Positions 33,630 to 44,693 of a stretch of DNA of 64,000 nt are shown here, in pieces. The notes under the pieces are model-generated. The model was not told the DNA's origin, did no database searches, and saw only the letters and a program-made list of their open reading frames with translations. The stretch lies in contig NZ_JAHBBF010000003.1 of NCBI RefSeq assembly GCF_019331725.1, positions 124,001 through 188,000 of the forward strand, in the 5' to 3' direction. This stretch comes from Bifidobacterium saguinibicoloris (GTDB lineage Bacteria > Actinomycetota > Actinomycetes > Actinomycetales > Bifidobacteriaceae). The position numbers were made by a program, and so were the translations under genes. Each line of letters begins with the position of its first letter. Positions within the stretch are counted from its first letter, which is position 1.

Positions 33630-34766
33630 TTACGCCCAGCGGCCCGCTATCGGCGTGCCGCATGCGGGGCAGCGGCCGTCCGTGCCGCGCAATCGGTCCT
33701 CGACGATCCGGTACCAGTCGCGCACGATGAGCGCGGCATGGCAGTCCGGGTTCGGGCAGTAGGTGGTGTCGCCCTCGCTGTCGTGCACGTTGCCGGTATA
33801 CACGTACCGCAGTCCCTCCCCCATCGCGATCGTCCGGGCGCGGGTCAGCGTCGCGTGCGGCGTGGGCGGCACGTCGGTCATCTTCCACGCCGGGTGGAAC
33901 GCGGAGAAGTGCAATGGCACGTCCGGTCCGCAGTGTTCGCGGATCCATGCGCATTCGGCGTGCAGCTGCGCGTCGTCGTCGTTGAGTCCGGGGATGAGCA
34001 GCGTGGTGAGCTCCACCCACACGTGCCGTCCGTCCGGGGTGCGCGCCTCGTTGACCGCGTAGTCGATGGTGTCGAGCACGTCCTTCAGGTGCGTGCCGGT
34101 GACCTTCCGATAGAAGTCCTCGGTGAACCCTTTGAGGTCGATGTTGGCGGCGTCCATCATCCCGTAGAATTCGGGCCGGGCCGGCGCGGCCATGTATCCG
34201 GCGGTGACGGCGATCGGGTGGATGCCGCGCGCACGGCAGGCGGCCGCCGTGTCGATGGCGTATTCGGCGAACACGATGGGGTCGTTGTACGTGAACGCGA
34301 CGGAGTCGATGCCGCGTTCGGCGGCGACGGCCGCGATCCGCTCCGGGCTCGCCTCGACGCCGAGCCGGTCGAAGTCGCGCGCCTTGGAGATGTCCCAGTT
34401 CTGGCAGAACCGGCATCCGGAGTTGCATCCGGCCGTGCCGAAGCTCAATACGCTCGATCCGGGATGGAAGTGGTTGAGCGGCTTCTTCTCCACCGGGTCG
34501 ACGGCGAAGCCGGAGCTGCGCCCGTACGTGTCGGACACGATGAATCCTTCGTGGTTGGAGCGCACGAAGCAGAAGCCGCGTTGGCCGGGTCTCAGCACGC
34601 AGCGCCGCGGGCACAGTTCGCAGCGGGCGCGTCCGGTGCCGTCTGCGAACCGCGTCTGCCAGCGTCCGAGCGCGGGGCCGTACTTGGCCCGCGCGTCCGC
34701 GGCCGATATGATCGTGGTCCCGCCGCCGGCGTGTCCGGCGTAGGCCGTCTCACGCGTGTTCGGCAT
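33630..34766 (-). CDS. amrS: AmmeMemoRadiSam system radical SAM enzyme
   Basis: A 378-residue radical S-adenosylmethionine protein. The cluster-binding CxxxCxxC motif is at Cys113, Cys117 and Cys120 (TAGCNSGCRFCQNW). Four more cysteines lie near the N-terminus (CELCPRRC at 49-56 and Cys66), and a probable zinc ribbon closes the protein (CPNPDC and CPAC). These features and the neighbour identify AmrS of the AmmeMemoRadiSam set, whose product is unknown although related to activating-type radical enzymes. The start overlaps the end of the fused AmrB-AmrA gene by 17 nt, so the two are co-translated. Confidence 0.9.
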   Translation of the reverse strand: MPNTRETAYAGHAGGGTTIISAADARAKYGPALGRWQTRFADGTGRARCELCPRRCVLRPGQRGFCFVRSNHEGFIVSDTYGRSSGFAVDPVEKKPLNHFHPGSSVLSFGTAGCNSGCRFCQNWDISKARDFDRLGVEASPERIAAVAAERGIDSVAFTYNDPIVFAEYAIDTAAACRARGIHPIAVTAGYMAAPARPEFYGMMDAANIDLKGFTEDFYRKVTGTHLKDVLDTIDYAVNEARTPDGRHVWVELTTLLIPGLNDDDAQLHAECAWIREHCGPDVPLHFSAFHPAWKMTDVPPTPHATLTRARTIAMGEGLRYVYTGNVHDSEGDTTYCPNPDCHAALIVRDWYRIVEDRLRGTDGRCPACGTPIAGRWA

Positions 34767-36471
34767 ACGCCGTCACCTCGTAGCGTTCACAGGCGATCTC
34801 GCCGTCCCGCCAGTCGAGGTCCGCGGGCAGGCCGGCCTTGGCGAGCAGGTGCGAGACGAAATCGTGCGGGGAGGGCAGCTGCTCCCATACCTGCGGCAGG
34901 AACGTCGCCCGGCGGCCGCGTCCGCCGCGTTCGACGAGCACGAGCCCGTCCTCGCCGGGTCTCAAGGCCCGTTCGAGTTCGTTGCGCGAGCGCACGGGGT
35001 GCACGGACGGTTCGGCGGCCGTCATGCCGTCGTCCCCGCGCCGCCATACGGGCGTCACGACTTCGATGGGTTCGGGTTTGCCCAGCACCGACACCTCGAC
35101 GTCGAGCAGCGGGTATTCCTCCGCGGTGACGGGCGCGAAGCGCGGGTCACGGCTGGCGGCGTCGACCGCGTGGGCGGCCACGTCGCAGCCGAGCGGCCGG
35201 TACGCCTGCAGCGTGCCGATGCAGCCGCGCAGATCCCCGCCTTCGGTGAGGGTGACGAAGCTCGCGCCGTTCCCGTAGAGCCATGGGTGGCGTTCGATGA
35301 TCGCGTTCGGCCGATCCTCGGGCGCGTCGTCCAGTTCCAGGTGTTCGCGGATCGCGGCGCGTGCGAGGCGCAGCAGCACGTCGCCGTGCGATGCGTCGGC
35401 GTCGCCGCCGTCCTCATCGGTCATGTCCGCCGTGCCTTCGGCGTCCGCGCTTCCGGCCGCGACCGCCGCTTCCGCCGTCGCCGTGCCGTCGTCATCGGCC
35501 GCCACGGCCGTCTGCCAGACGGCGAACGACGCGTAGCCGACGACGGCCTCGTCCGGGTCGTCCATGCGCGGACGCGGCTCGCCGGCGGGCGCGACCACAC
35601 CGTCGTCGCCGGACGTGCTGCGGCCGAGCAGCCGCAGGTCGAACGCGACGTCGTCGTCGGCAGGACCGTCGCCGTGCGCTTTCGGACGCAGTCCACGCGT
35701 CAGCACGTCGAGCAGGCCGTCGACCGGATACGCGCCGCATGCGCGACGCGGGTGGATGGGCCCGTCGAGATGCGCGATCGCGTCGATGGTCTCGTCGTCC
35801 AACGCGCGCGCGACCTCCTGCGGATGATAGTGGGACAGGTCGGAGCTGATGACGATGACGGTCTCAGACCCTCCCCACAGGGCGCGCAGCACGTCGCCGA
35901 CCTCGCGCGGGAAGGCGTCGCCGGCGTTCAACGGCACGATTTCGAGATCCGGACCGAGCACGGTCTCAAGAAACGGGATCTGCACCTCGACGGCATGCTC
36001 ACGTGCATGCGTCGGGTCGTGGACGATGAGCGCGGGCGCGGGGGCGTCCGGCGCGGCCGTCATGCCGGAACGCAACGGCGTGTCGGACGGCAGTCCCAGC
36101 GCGCGGCGTTCGGACGCGACGTCGATCGGCGTCACGCCGAGCGGTGTCTCGAACGCGTCGGCGGAACAGCAGGCGACGCCGCGCACGGCCACGCGATGCG
36201 TGGGTCCGACGATGACCGCGCGGCGAATCGTGCCACGTCCGCGTGCGAGCAGCGCGTAGGCGAGCGCCGCCGTCGTGCCGGAATAGACGTATCCGGCATG
36301 CGGCACGATCACCGCCTTCGGCGCGCCGGCGGGCAGGGACTCCCCCATGGCCGCGACCAGCTTGCGCCCGTAGTCGAGCTGCCGGTCGATCATCCCCGTC
36401 AGCTCGTCACGGTCCGCGGGATAGAAGGCGCCGGCCACCGCGGCCGGACGCACGGAAAGGGAACGCTTCAT
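34750..36471 (-). CDS. AmmeMemoRadiSam system fusion protein: AmrB (Memo) plus AmrA (AMMECR1)
   Basis: A 573-residue fusion. Residues 1-~325 are a Memo-like domain (PAAVAGAFYPAD, VPHAGYVYSG, VIVGPTHR, SSDLSHY), related in fold to extradiol dioxygenases. A ~45-residue Ala/Asp/Glu linker follows. Residues ~375-573 are an AMMECR1 domain with its hallmark LRGCIGTL. Human Memo and AMMECR1 are separate proteins; here they sit in one chain beside a radical SAM enzyme, so the three activities surely act together, but no reaction is known. GAGGTGG lies 5 nt before the ATG at 36471. The gene overlaps amrS downstream. Confidence 0.9.
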   Translation of the reverse strand: MKRSLSVRPAAVAGAFYPADRDELTGMIDRQLDYGRKLVAAMGESLPAGAPKAVIVPHAGYVYSGTTAALAYALLARGRGTIRRAVIVGPTHRVAVRGVACCSADAFETPLGVTPIDVASERRALGLPSDTPLRSGMTAAPDAPAPALIVHDPTHAREHAVEVQIPFLETVLGPDLEIVPLNAGDAFPREVGDVLRALWGGSETVIVISSDLSHYHPQEVARALDDETIDAIAHLDGPIHPRRACGAYPVDGLLDVLTRGLRPKAHGDGPADDDVAFDLRLLGRSTSGDDGVVAPAGEPRPRMDDPDEAVVGYASFAVWQTAVAADDDGTATAEAAVAAGSADAEGTADMTDEDGGDADASHGDVLLRLARAAIREHLELDDAPEDRPNAIIERHPWLYGNGASFVTLTEGGDLRGCIGTLQAYRPLGCDVAAHAVDAASRDPRFAPVTAEEYPLLDVEVSVLGKPEPIEVVTPVWRRGDDGMTAAEPSVHPVRSRNELERALRPGEDGLVLVERGGRGRRATFLPQVWEQLPSPHDFVSHLLAKAGLPADLDWRDGEIACERYEVTAYAEHA

Positions 36472-36543
36472 GACGACCACCTCTTCGACTCCCATGGTAG
36501 TCGGGTCGACGTCGCTTCCGCGCGAACAATCCGGCTTGGACGG

Positions 36544-37971
36544 TCAGAACAACGGCTGGGCGAAATCGTCGTCGGACGCCGCATCGGACCCCGAAGCGGC
36601 GCCGCCGGACGCGCCGGGACGGAACGCGGACGGGCCGGCGTCGGCGAGACGGTCGGACGCCGCCGCGGACGCCTCCCTGAGGTCGCCGTCAAGCATGACC
36701 GCCTCGGGAGAGACCGCGAACATGCGGTTGTTGACGCCCTCCAGATACAGGCCGGAGAGCCGTTCCACGCGGGAGAGCGCCACATAGCCCATGCCGGGCG
36801 CGAACGTACGTTTGAGGTCCATGACGGCGCGGTCGAGGGTCATGCCCTGCGACTTGTGGATGGTGATGCCCCACGCGCAGCGCAACGGCACCTGGGAGAC
36901 GGAGGCGAGCACGACGTCGCCGTCCGTCATCTCCCAGGAGACCGGTTTCATCGTGACGATGTTGCCGTTCTCGAATGCGACGATCGGCCATCCGCCCTTG
37001 CGTTCGTCCGCGAACGCGCGCACGGTGCCGAGCGAGCCGTTGACGAACTGGTGGTCGGCGTCGTTGCGCAGGGCCATGACGGCCGCGCCCTCCTTGAGCA
37101 CGAGCCGTTCCGGGGCGAGCATGTTGCGTTTGAGGCGTGCGACGAGGTTCGCGGGGCCCCGCTGCTCGGCGAAGAACTCGTGCGGGTCGGCGGTGATGCG
37201 GGCGAGCCGCATGTCGTTGAGGTTGTCGGCCTGACGGTTCATCGGGAACAGGTGCGTGGCCACCACGCCTTCCGCCGGCGCCACGCCGAGGCGGGTGACG
37301 AGCGCGTCCCGGTCGTCGTCGTCCACGCGGCTTTCGCGGATGTGCGTGAGCACGGTGAGGAGACGCCCGTCGTCCTGACGATGCTGTTCGGTCAGATAGC
37401 AGACGACCGGGGCGAGCTCCTGCCAGACGAGCGATTCGGTGACGAAGCCCTCCGGGTCGAGCCCGGCCTTCGCGTAGCGTTCGCGTGCGGCCGTGAATTC
37501 GGGCGGCGGCGGGAGCACGTCCCGGTTGCGCGCCGCCACGGAGACGGGCGGCAGCTGGAACAGGTCGCCGGAGAGCACGACCTGCAGGCCGCCGAACGGG
37601 CGCGGATCGCGGCGGATCTCACGGCACACCTGGTCGACCATGTCGAACAGCCACGCGTGCAGCATCGACACCTCGTCGATGACGAGCACGTCGGTGGCCT
37701 GGATGCGGCGCCGGCGTCTGGTCCTGATGGTCTTGAGCAGGCTGGGCGTGAGCACGTTCGCGAGGCCGATGCCGCTCCACGAGTGGATGGTCTGCCCGTC
37801 GACGTGCGTGGCGGCGATGCCGGTGGACGCGGTGACGGCCACGTCGGCGCCGCGCGCGCGAGCGTCACGGATGAACTCGTTGAGCACGTACGTCTTGCCC
37901 GCGCCGGGCGCGCCCGTCAGGAACACGTTCGCGCCGGCGTTCAGGATCGCGAGGGCCTCGCTCTGCCGCAT
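36544..37971 (-). CDS. Pif1/RecD2-like superfamily 1 DNA helicase
   Basis: A 475-residue ATP-dependent helicase. Motif I is FLTGAPGAGKTYV, motif Ia TASTGIAATHVDG, motif II VLVIDEVSMLH, motif III GDLFQLPPV, and later motifs include the UvrD_C_2-type ITIHKSQGMTLDRAV and GYVALSRVERL. This is the Pif1 layout: 5'-3' helicases that unwind G-quadruplexes and replication barriers. The last ~55 residues are Ala/Ser/Asp-rich and dispensable-looking. The gene starts 14 bp after the HAD gene and is likely co-transcribed with it. Start at 37971 is chosen because it precedes QSEALAILNAGANVFLTG; an in-frame upstream ATG gives Arg-rich sequence. Confidence 0.87.
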   Translation of the reverse strand: MRQSEALAILNAGANVFLTGAPGAGKTYVLNEFIRDARARGADVAVTASTGIAATHVDGQTIHSWSGIGLANVLTPSLLKTIRTRRRRRIQATDVLVIDEVSMLHAWLFDMVDQVCREIRRDPRPFGGLQVVLSGDLFQLPPVSVAARNRDVLPPPPEFTAARERYAKAGLDPEGFVTESLVWQELAPVVCYLTEQHRQDDGRLLTVLTHIRESRVDDDDRDALVTRLGVAPAEGVVATHLFPMNRQADNLNDMRLARITADPHEFFAEQRGPANLVARLKRNMLAPERLVLKEGAAVMALRNDADHQFVNGSLGTVRAFADERKGGWPIVAFENGNIVTMKPVSWEMTDGDVVLASVSQVPLRCAWGITIHKSQGMTLDRAVMDLKRTFAPGMGYVALSRVERLSGLYLEGVNNRMFAVSPEAVMLDGDLREASAAASDRLADAGPSAFRPGASGGAASGSDAASDDDFAQPLF

Positions 37972-37985
37972 GGACCGGTCCGCCC

Positions 37986-38873
37986 CTACTCGCCGTCGGA
38001 ACCGATGAGCCGGCGCACCGCCTTGAGGACGCCGTGCTCGGTGTTGGCGGGGGCGATCCAATGCGCCGCCGCCTTGAGGTCATCGTGCGCATTGGCCATC
38101 GCGAACGACCATTCGCCGGCCTCGAGCATCTCGAGGTCGTTGAGGTAGTCGCCGAACACGGCGGTCTGGGCGGGGGTGACGCCGAAATGCCGCTGCAGCG
38201 CCACCACGCCCTGACGCTTGTTGGTGTCCGGGTCCATGATGTCCACCCAATGCGCGCCGGAGACGACCACCGCGTGCGTGCGCGCCACGTCACCAAGCAG
38301 GTCGGCGGCCATCGGCTCGGCGTCGCCGAAGTCGAAGATCGCGAGCTTGAGCACGGTCTCGCCGGGCGTGCCGAGCACGTCATGCAGGTCGTCGACGATC
38401 TCCAACGCGTGGTAGTACTTCAGGCATTCGTCGACGAACGGCTTGTCCTTGCGCTGGATGTACGCGGTCTTCAGGCCGCACACCACCAGGCCGATGTCGT
38501 GGGTGCCGTCCGCGACGGCCCGGTCGACGATGTCGACGAGCGTGCGGGTCAGGTCCCAGCCGACGCCGTGCACGTCGACGACGTCGCCGTCGGCGACGAC
38601 GACGTTGCCGTTCTCCGCGACGAACGACATGGCCCTGCCGTCGGCGTTTGCGTCAGTTGGGTCGACGCCTTCGAACATCGACTTGAGCGTGGCGAGCTGG
38701 CGGCCGGATGCGGGCACGAATTCGATGCCGCGGGCCTTGAGGTCGGCGAGCAGCGGCCAGAAGCCGTCGGGGATGCGGCTTTCGCCGTCGAGCAGCGTGC
38801 CGTCCATGTCCGCGACGACGAGGCGGATGTCGTGAGGGCCGGGGGCGATGGCCGTCCAATCCTGAGCTGTCAT
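37986..38873 (-). CDS. HAD superfamily hydrolase, Cof-type phosphatase
   Basis: A 295-residue HAD-IIB (Cof) phosphatase. Motif I is VVADMDGTLLDG (nucleophile Asp and DxD), motif II PASGR, the Lys of motif III is in the mid-C-terminal KRQGVVAL, and motif IV is FGDYLNDLEML. The cap domain (residues ~90-200) determines substrate, typically a sugar phosphate or flavin phosphate, and cannot be read here. AAAGGA lies ~7 nt before the ATG. The gene leads into the Pif1-like helicase. Confidence 0.88.
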   Translation of the reverse strand: MTAQDWTAIAPGPHDIRLVVADMDGTLLDGESRIPDGFWPLLADLKARGIEFVPASGRQLATLKSMFEGVDPTDANADGRAMSFVAENGNVVVADGDVVDVHGVGWDLTRTLVDIVDRAVADGTHDIGLVVCGLKTAYIQRKDKPFVDECLKYYHALEIVDDLHDVLGTPGETVLKLAIFDFGDAEPMAADLLGDVARTHAVVVSGAHWVDIMDPDTNKRQGVVALQRHFGVTPAQTAVFGDYLNDLEMLEAGEWSFAMANAHDDLKAAAHWIAPANTEHGVLKAVRRLIGSDGE

Positions 38874-38923
38874 GGTCTGGTCCTTTCTTCCTGTGGGTTA
38901 TCGTGCGTACATCGTATGCGCCG

Positions 38924-40915
38924 TCACGCCTGGCCTTGTCCCGGCAGGCTCAGACGCCGGCGCTTGCTCATCTCCAGCTGCTTCCTGTCCACCATGTCCG
39001 TGACGATGCCGCGCAGCAGGTCCTTGTCGAAACGGCCCTTGAGCTCGCCGAACCGGGGGTGGGAGGTCAGTCCCGCCTCGACGATGAAGTCGGCGTCCTC
39101 ACCGGCGAGCGTGTACGTGACCGAGGAGAGCGCCGGGTCCTCACCGGTGGAGGCGCGCAGGTCCGCCACCATCGACAAGATGGCGCGTTCCGCGGCGGCG
39201 CGCTCGCCGCCGTCGACCGCGCCGACGCGCGCGGCGAGCGCCTTCCTGCGCTCCTCCACCTCGGCCTGCTGGGCCAGCTTCTTCTCGCTGGGCCGCTTCT
39301 CGGTCGGCCGCTTCCCGGTGGGCTGCTTCGCCTTGGCCGTCTTCTGCTTGCCGGCGGCCGTGATGCGTTTGCGTTCGGCGGCGGTCAGCACGGCCAGCGT
39401 GTTGTCCTCGTGTTCGCACACGCTGCAGTCGTCGCATCTGGACGGCGCCTTCTCGCCGAAGTAGGCGAGCATCTCGGCGCGCAGGCATCGTTTCGCCTCA
39501 CAGTAGCGGCTCACCGCGTTGAGGCGTTCGGTGGCGGCCTGGCGGGCCATCTTCTGGTCATTGGGGTCGGTCAGGGCGCTGCCGGCGTCGTCGAGTCGCC
39601 GGCGGAGGTTCACGAAGTCGCCGTCGCTCCACATGAGCACGGCGGTGGAGCGGTCGCGGTCGCGGCCGGCGCGGCCGGCCATCTGGTAGTACTCCTCCAT
39701 GCTGGCAGGCGCGGAATCGTTGATGACCCAGCGCACGTCGGACTTGTCGACGCCCATGCCGAACGCGGTGGTGGCGCAGATCACGCGGATGTCGCCCTTG
39801 AGGAACGCGTCCTGCACCTCGCCCTTGCGGTCCTCGGGCATCTTCGCGTGGAAGTATTCCGCGTTCACGCCGGCGGTCTTGAGCGTCTGCGCCATCTGCT
39901 CGGTGCGCTTGCGCGACGGGCAGTACACGATGCCGCATTCCTCGGCGTGCATGTGCGCCCAGGCGACGATCTGCTCCATGCGTTCCTTCGGCGTGGCCTT
40001 GATGACGCGGAAATGGATGTTGGGGCGATCGAAGCTGGTCGTGATGCGGTAGGGGTGGTCGAGCCCCAGGTTGTTGATGATCTCATCGCGCTGCGCGGGT
40101 GTGGCGGTGGCGGTGAACGCGGCGATGACGGGCCGGTGCGGCAGTCTGCGCACGAAATCGGCGATGTTGCGGTAGTCGGGGCGGAAGTCGGAACCCCATT
40201 GCAGCACGCAGTGCGCCTCGTCGACCACGATCATGTCGATGCGCACCTTCGAGGCGAAGTCGAGGAAGTCTCGGCTCTGCAGGCGTTCGGGGGCGGCGTA
40301 CAGCATCCTGAGGCCGTGCGTGGCGGCGGACTGGTAGATGGCGTTGCGCCCGCGCCAGTCGACCTGGCTGTCGATGAGCGCGGCGGGGATGCCGCGCGCC
40401 TCGAGATGCTGCACCTGGTCGCGCATGAGGGCGCGCAGCGGCGTGATCACCAGGGTGAGCGTGTTCGGCACGGTGGCGGGCAGCTGGTAGCACATGGATT
40501 TGCCGGCGCCGGTGGGCATGATTGCCATCACGTCACGCCCGTTGAGGATGGAGTTGATTACCTTGAACTGGCCGGGGCGGAATTCGTCGTAGCCGAAGTA
40601 GTGTTTGAGCGCGGCGTGGGCCTGGGCGGAAAAGTCGCGCTGTCCCCAGGGGACGTCTTCACCCTTGGGGCGGGGCTGCGGCGCGGCCGGCTGCGGCTGG
40701 GGTGCCTGTTGTTGGACCGGCTGCTGGACCGGCTGCTGCGGGTACGCAGGCTGCTGCGGCTGCGGCCGGGGCGGCATGGGCGGCAACGGCACCTGCTGCT
40801 GCGGTCGGGGCGGCATCGGTGGCAACGGCACACGCGGCTGCGGCTGGGGCGGCGGGAAGGCCGCCCCCTGTCCCTGCGGAGGCATATACGGCGTGTTCCC
40901 TGTCATGTCCATCAT
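38924..40915 (-). CDS. recQ: RecQ family ATP-dependent DNA helicase
   Basis: A 663-residue 3'-5' helicase. The first ~90 residues are a Pro/Gln-rich tail in which VPLPPMPPRPQ occurs twice. Helicase motifs follow: 0 region GYDEFRPGQ, I MPTGAGKS, II DEAHC, III FTATAT, and VI QMAGRAGRDRD. The zinc-binding cysteines are in RYCEAKRCLR and RCDDCSVC. A Lys/Arg-rich linker comes next and there is no HRDC domain; the C-terminus is a short winged-helix-like part. Involved in recombination and fork repair. GAAGGA precedes the ATG at 40915; a second ATG follows directly. Confidence 0.92.
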   Translation of the reverse strand: MMDMTGNTPYMPPQGQGAAFPPPQPQPRVPLPPMPPRPQQQVPLPPMPPRPQPQQPAYPQQPVQQPVQQQAPQPQPAAPQPRPKGEDVPWGQRDFSAQAHAALKHYFGYDEFRPGQFKVINSILNGRDVMAIMPTGAGKSMCYQLPATVPNTLTLVITPLRALMRDQVQHLEARGIPAALIDSQVDWRGRNAIYQSAATHGLRMLYAAPERLQSRDFLDFASKVRIDMIVVDEAHCVLQWGSDFRPDYRNIADFVRRLPHRPVIAAFTATATPAQRDEIINNLGLDHPYRITTSFDRPNIHFRVIKATPKERMEQIVAWAHMHAEECGIVYCPSRKRTEQMAQTLKTAGVNAEYFHAKMPEDRKGEVQDAFLKGDIRVICATTAFGMGVDKSDVRWVINDSAPASMEEYYQMAGRAGRDRDRSTAVLMWSDGDFVNLRRRLDDAGSALTDPNDQKMARQAATERLNAVSRYCEAKRCLRAEMLAYFGEKAPSRCDDCSVCEHEDNTLAVLTAAERKRITAAGKQKTAKAKQPTGKRPTEKRPSEKKLAQQAEVEERRKALAARVGAVDGGERAAAERAILSMVADLRASTGEDPALSSVTYTLAGEDADFIVEAGLTSHPRFGELKGRFDKDLLRGIVTDMVDRKQLEMSKRRRLSLPGQGQA

Positions 40916-41007
40916 TTCCGTTCCTTCCGTCTCTCCGATGAGCTTCCGCGCGCTGCGCGCGTCCCCGGCGTGGGACGCGACGCCGCCCGCCCGTTCCGTC
41001 TATCCGT

Positions 41008-41661
41008 CTATTCCGCCGCGTTGATGCTGGTCGCGACGATCTCGTCGCGGATGCGCGCGGCCTCGGCCGCGTCCGGGCCGGGGGCCGCCGCCATGACGGC
41101 AGCACGGTAGTAGCGCAGCTCGTCGAGCGATTCGATGATGTCGGCGAGCGCGCGGTGGCCGCCGTTCTTCGGCGGGCGGTTCTCGTACACAGCCGGGTAC
41201 CAGCGGCGGGCGAGCTCCTTGAACGTGCTCACGTCGATGCTGCGGTAGTGCAGGTGGCTCATGAGGTCCGGCATGTAGTGGTCAAGGAACTTCTTGTCGC
41301 TTCCGATGGTGTTGCCGGCGAGCAGCGGTTTGACTCCCTCCGGCGTGAAGCGGAGTACGTACTCGGTGACCTTCCGCTCGGCTTCCTCGAGGCTGAGGCC
41401 GTGCTCCCACTCGTTGATGAGGCCGGAGCGGGTGTGCATCTGGCGCACGAAGTCGTTCATGTGTGCCACGGCCTTGTCGCTCGGCTTGATGACGTAGTCG
41501 ACGCCCTCGTCCAGCACGTTCAGGTCGAAGTCGGTGGGCACGACGGACACCTCGACGAGCTCGTCGCCGCCGAAGATGTCGAGTCCGGTCATCTCGCAGT
41601 CGATCCAGATGAGGCGCGAGTCCTTCGCGCTGTAGGTTTCGGCGTCATGTGCGTCAACCAT
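41008..41661 (-). CDS. orn: Oligoribonuclease
   Basis: Degrades di- to pentaribonucleotides left by mRNA and cyclic-di-GMP turnover. The 217-residue DEDDh exonuclease shows Exo[12 protein letters not shown], ExoII in [14 protein letters not shown], and ExoIII in [25 protein letters not shown] is diagnostic of Orn. Slightly longer than E. coli Orn (181) because of N- and C-terminal extensions. AGAGGA lies upstream of the ATG at 41661. Confidence 0.95.
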   Translation of the reverse strand: MVDAHDAETYSAKDSRLIWIDCEMTGLDIFGGDELVEVSVVPTDFDLNVLDEGVDYVIKPSDKAVAHMNDFVRQMHTRSGLINEWEHGLSLEEAERKVTEYVLRFTPEGVKPLLAGNTIGSDKKFLDHYMPDLMSHLHYRSIDVSTFKELARRWYPAVYENRPPKNGGHRALADIIESLDELRYYRAAVMAAAPGPDAAEAARIRDEIVATSINAAE

Positions 41662-41792
41662 CGTCAGTCCTCTTTCGTCATTGGTCCGTCTTCAAAGAAC
41701 AGTTCAGACTATATCGCGGCTCCTACATATCAGACGGCGTCGCGCCGGGCCGTACCCCCGCCGGACGGTTCCGGAAGGTCCCGGAAAACGGG

Positions 41793-41816
41793 AAAGGCTC
41801 CCCTTGGGGAGCCTTT
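41793..41816 (-). terminator. Rho-independent terminator of guaB
   Basis: AAAGGCTCCCC (41793-41803), loop TT, GGGGAGCCTTT (41806-41816); stands about 45 bp past the guaB stop. Confidence 0.85.
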
Positions 41817-41861
41817 CGTCGTAATGCCGGATCGTGTCGTCCGATGGACGGGAGCCGCGGA

Positions 41862-43457
<1,596 letters not shown>

Positions 43458-43532
43458 CTATACGGCGTTCCGCCGGACCTCATGCCGTCGTTCCGCTCCC
43501 GTTCCCCGACGGTTCACCGCCCGTTCGCATGG

Positions 43533-44693
43533 CTACTTGCCGTCGCCGTCGCGTCCCTCACGTCCGTCGCGCACGTGCTGCGCGCCCTCGCTCTCCGCCC
43601 TGAGCTCCGGGATGCGGTGCTTGAGGTACGGGTACATGGTGATCACGGCGAGCACCACGGCCGCCACGGTCATGCCGATGAACACGTGCCACGCCTTGAA
43701 GAATAGGATGCCGAGCGAGCCGAACGAGATGAGCGCCGCCCACGCCCACAGGATGAGCACGGCGCCGCGCACCGAATGCCCGATGCGCAGCATGCGGTGG
43801 TGCAGGTGCATGCGGTCCGGGTGCATCGGCGACTGGCCCTTGGCGAGACGCCGCGTGATGGCGAGGCACATGTCGAGTACGGGCAGGAACAGCACGAGGA
43901 TGGGCAGCAGGATCGGCATGAACACCGGCAGGTACACGCTGGTGTGCACGGAGGCCGGGTCGATGCGCCCGGTCATCACGATGGACGCGCAGGTGATGAG
44001 ATAGCCGAGCAGCATGGAGCCGGAATCGCCCATGAACAGCTTCGCCGGATGCCAGTTGTGCATAATGAAGCCCACGCAGATGCCGACGAGCGCCACATCG
44101 ATGAGCGTGGCCATCGAAGCGTAGGAGGGCGAGGTGCGCGCCAGGATGTACGAGTAGATGGCGAACGCCACGCCGCCGAACGCCACGATGCCGGAGGCGA
44201 GGCCGTCCAGGCCGTCGACGAAGTTGACCGCGTTGATCGAGGCGACGATGAGGAACGCGGTGATCGCCATGGACAGGCTGGGCGAGGCCGTGACGAGCGA
44301 GCCCATCGGCAGAGAGATGATCTGCAGGCCTCCCCACGCCACGAACACGGAGATGAGCAGCTGTCCGGCGAGCTTGAGCATCCAGTCGAGGTCCCACAGG
44401 TCGTCGGCCATGCCGAGCAGGCAGATCATCACGGCGCCGGCGAGCACCACCCACGCCTGTCTGCTCTCCTGGAACAGCCCCTGGATGAAGGGGATGCGGC
44501 TGGCGAACAGCATGGCCACGGCGAAGCCGAACATCATGCCGAGGCCGCCCATGCGGGGCGTGGGCACGGTGTGCACGTCGCGCGCGCGGACCTCGCCCAC
44601 GGCGCCGATCTCGATGGCCACGTGCCGCACGATCGGCGTGAGCAGATAGGTGGCGCCGCCGGCCACCGCCGCGATGAACAGGTAGATCCTCAT
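43533..44693 (-). CDS. Undecaprenyl-phosphate GlcNAc-1-phosphate transferase (WecA/TagO family)
   Basis: A 386-residue polytopic membrane enzyme of glycosyltransferase family 4, transferring a sugar-1-phosphate to undecaprenyl phosphate to start wall polysaccharide synthesis. About ten membrane helices. Diagnostic cytosolic motifs: TPRMGGL near residue 45, MADDLWDLDW (DD), NAVNFVDGLDGL, FMGDSGSMLLG and HPDRMHLHHRML (His motif). The end is hydrophilic and Arg/Glu/Asp-rich. Its ATG overlaps the stop of tsaC (ATGA), so it is translationally coupled to it, as often seen in actinobacteria. Confidence 0.9.
   Translation of the reverse strand: MRIYLFIAAVAGGATYLLTPIVRHVAIEIGAVGEVRARDVHTVPTPRMGGLGMMFGFAVAMLFASRIPFIQGLFQESRQAWVVLAGAVMICLLGMADDLWDLDWMLKLAGQLLISVFVAWGGLQIISLPMGSLVTASPSLSMAITAFLIVASINAVNFVDGLDGLASGIVAFGGVAFAIYSYILARTSPSYASMATLIDVALVGICVGFIMHNWHPAKLFMGDSGSMLLGYLITCASIVMTGRIDPASVHTSVYLPVFMPILLPILVLFLPVLDMCLAITRRLAKGQSPMHPDRMHLHHRMLRIGHSVRGAVLILWAWAALISFGSLGILFFKAWHVFIGMTVAAVVLAVITMYPYLKHRIPELRAESEGAQHVRDGREGRDGDGK

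Noticed and set aside
34756..38148. 1130-codon plus-strand open frame across the amrS/amrBA/helicase genes
   Set aside because: Antisense to three well-recognised proteins; no ribosome site and shadow-type composition.
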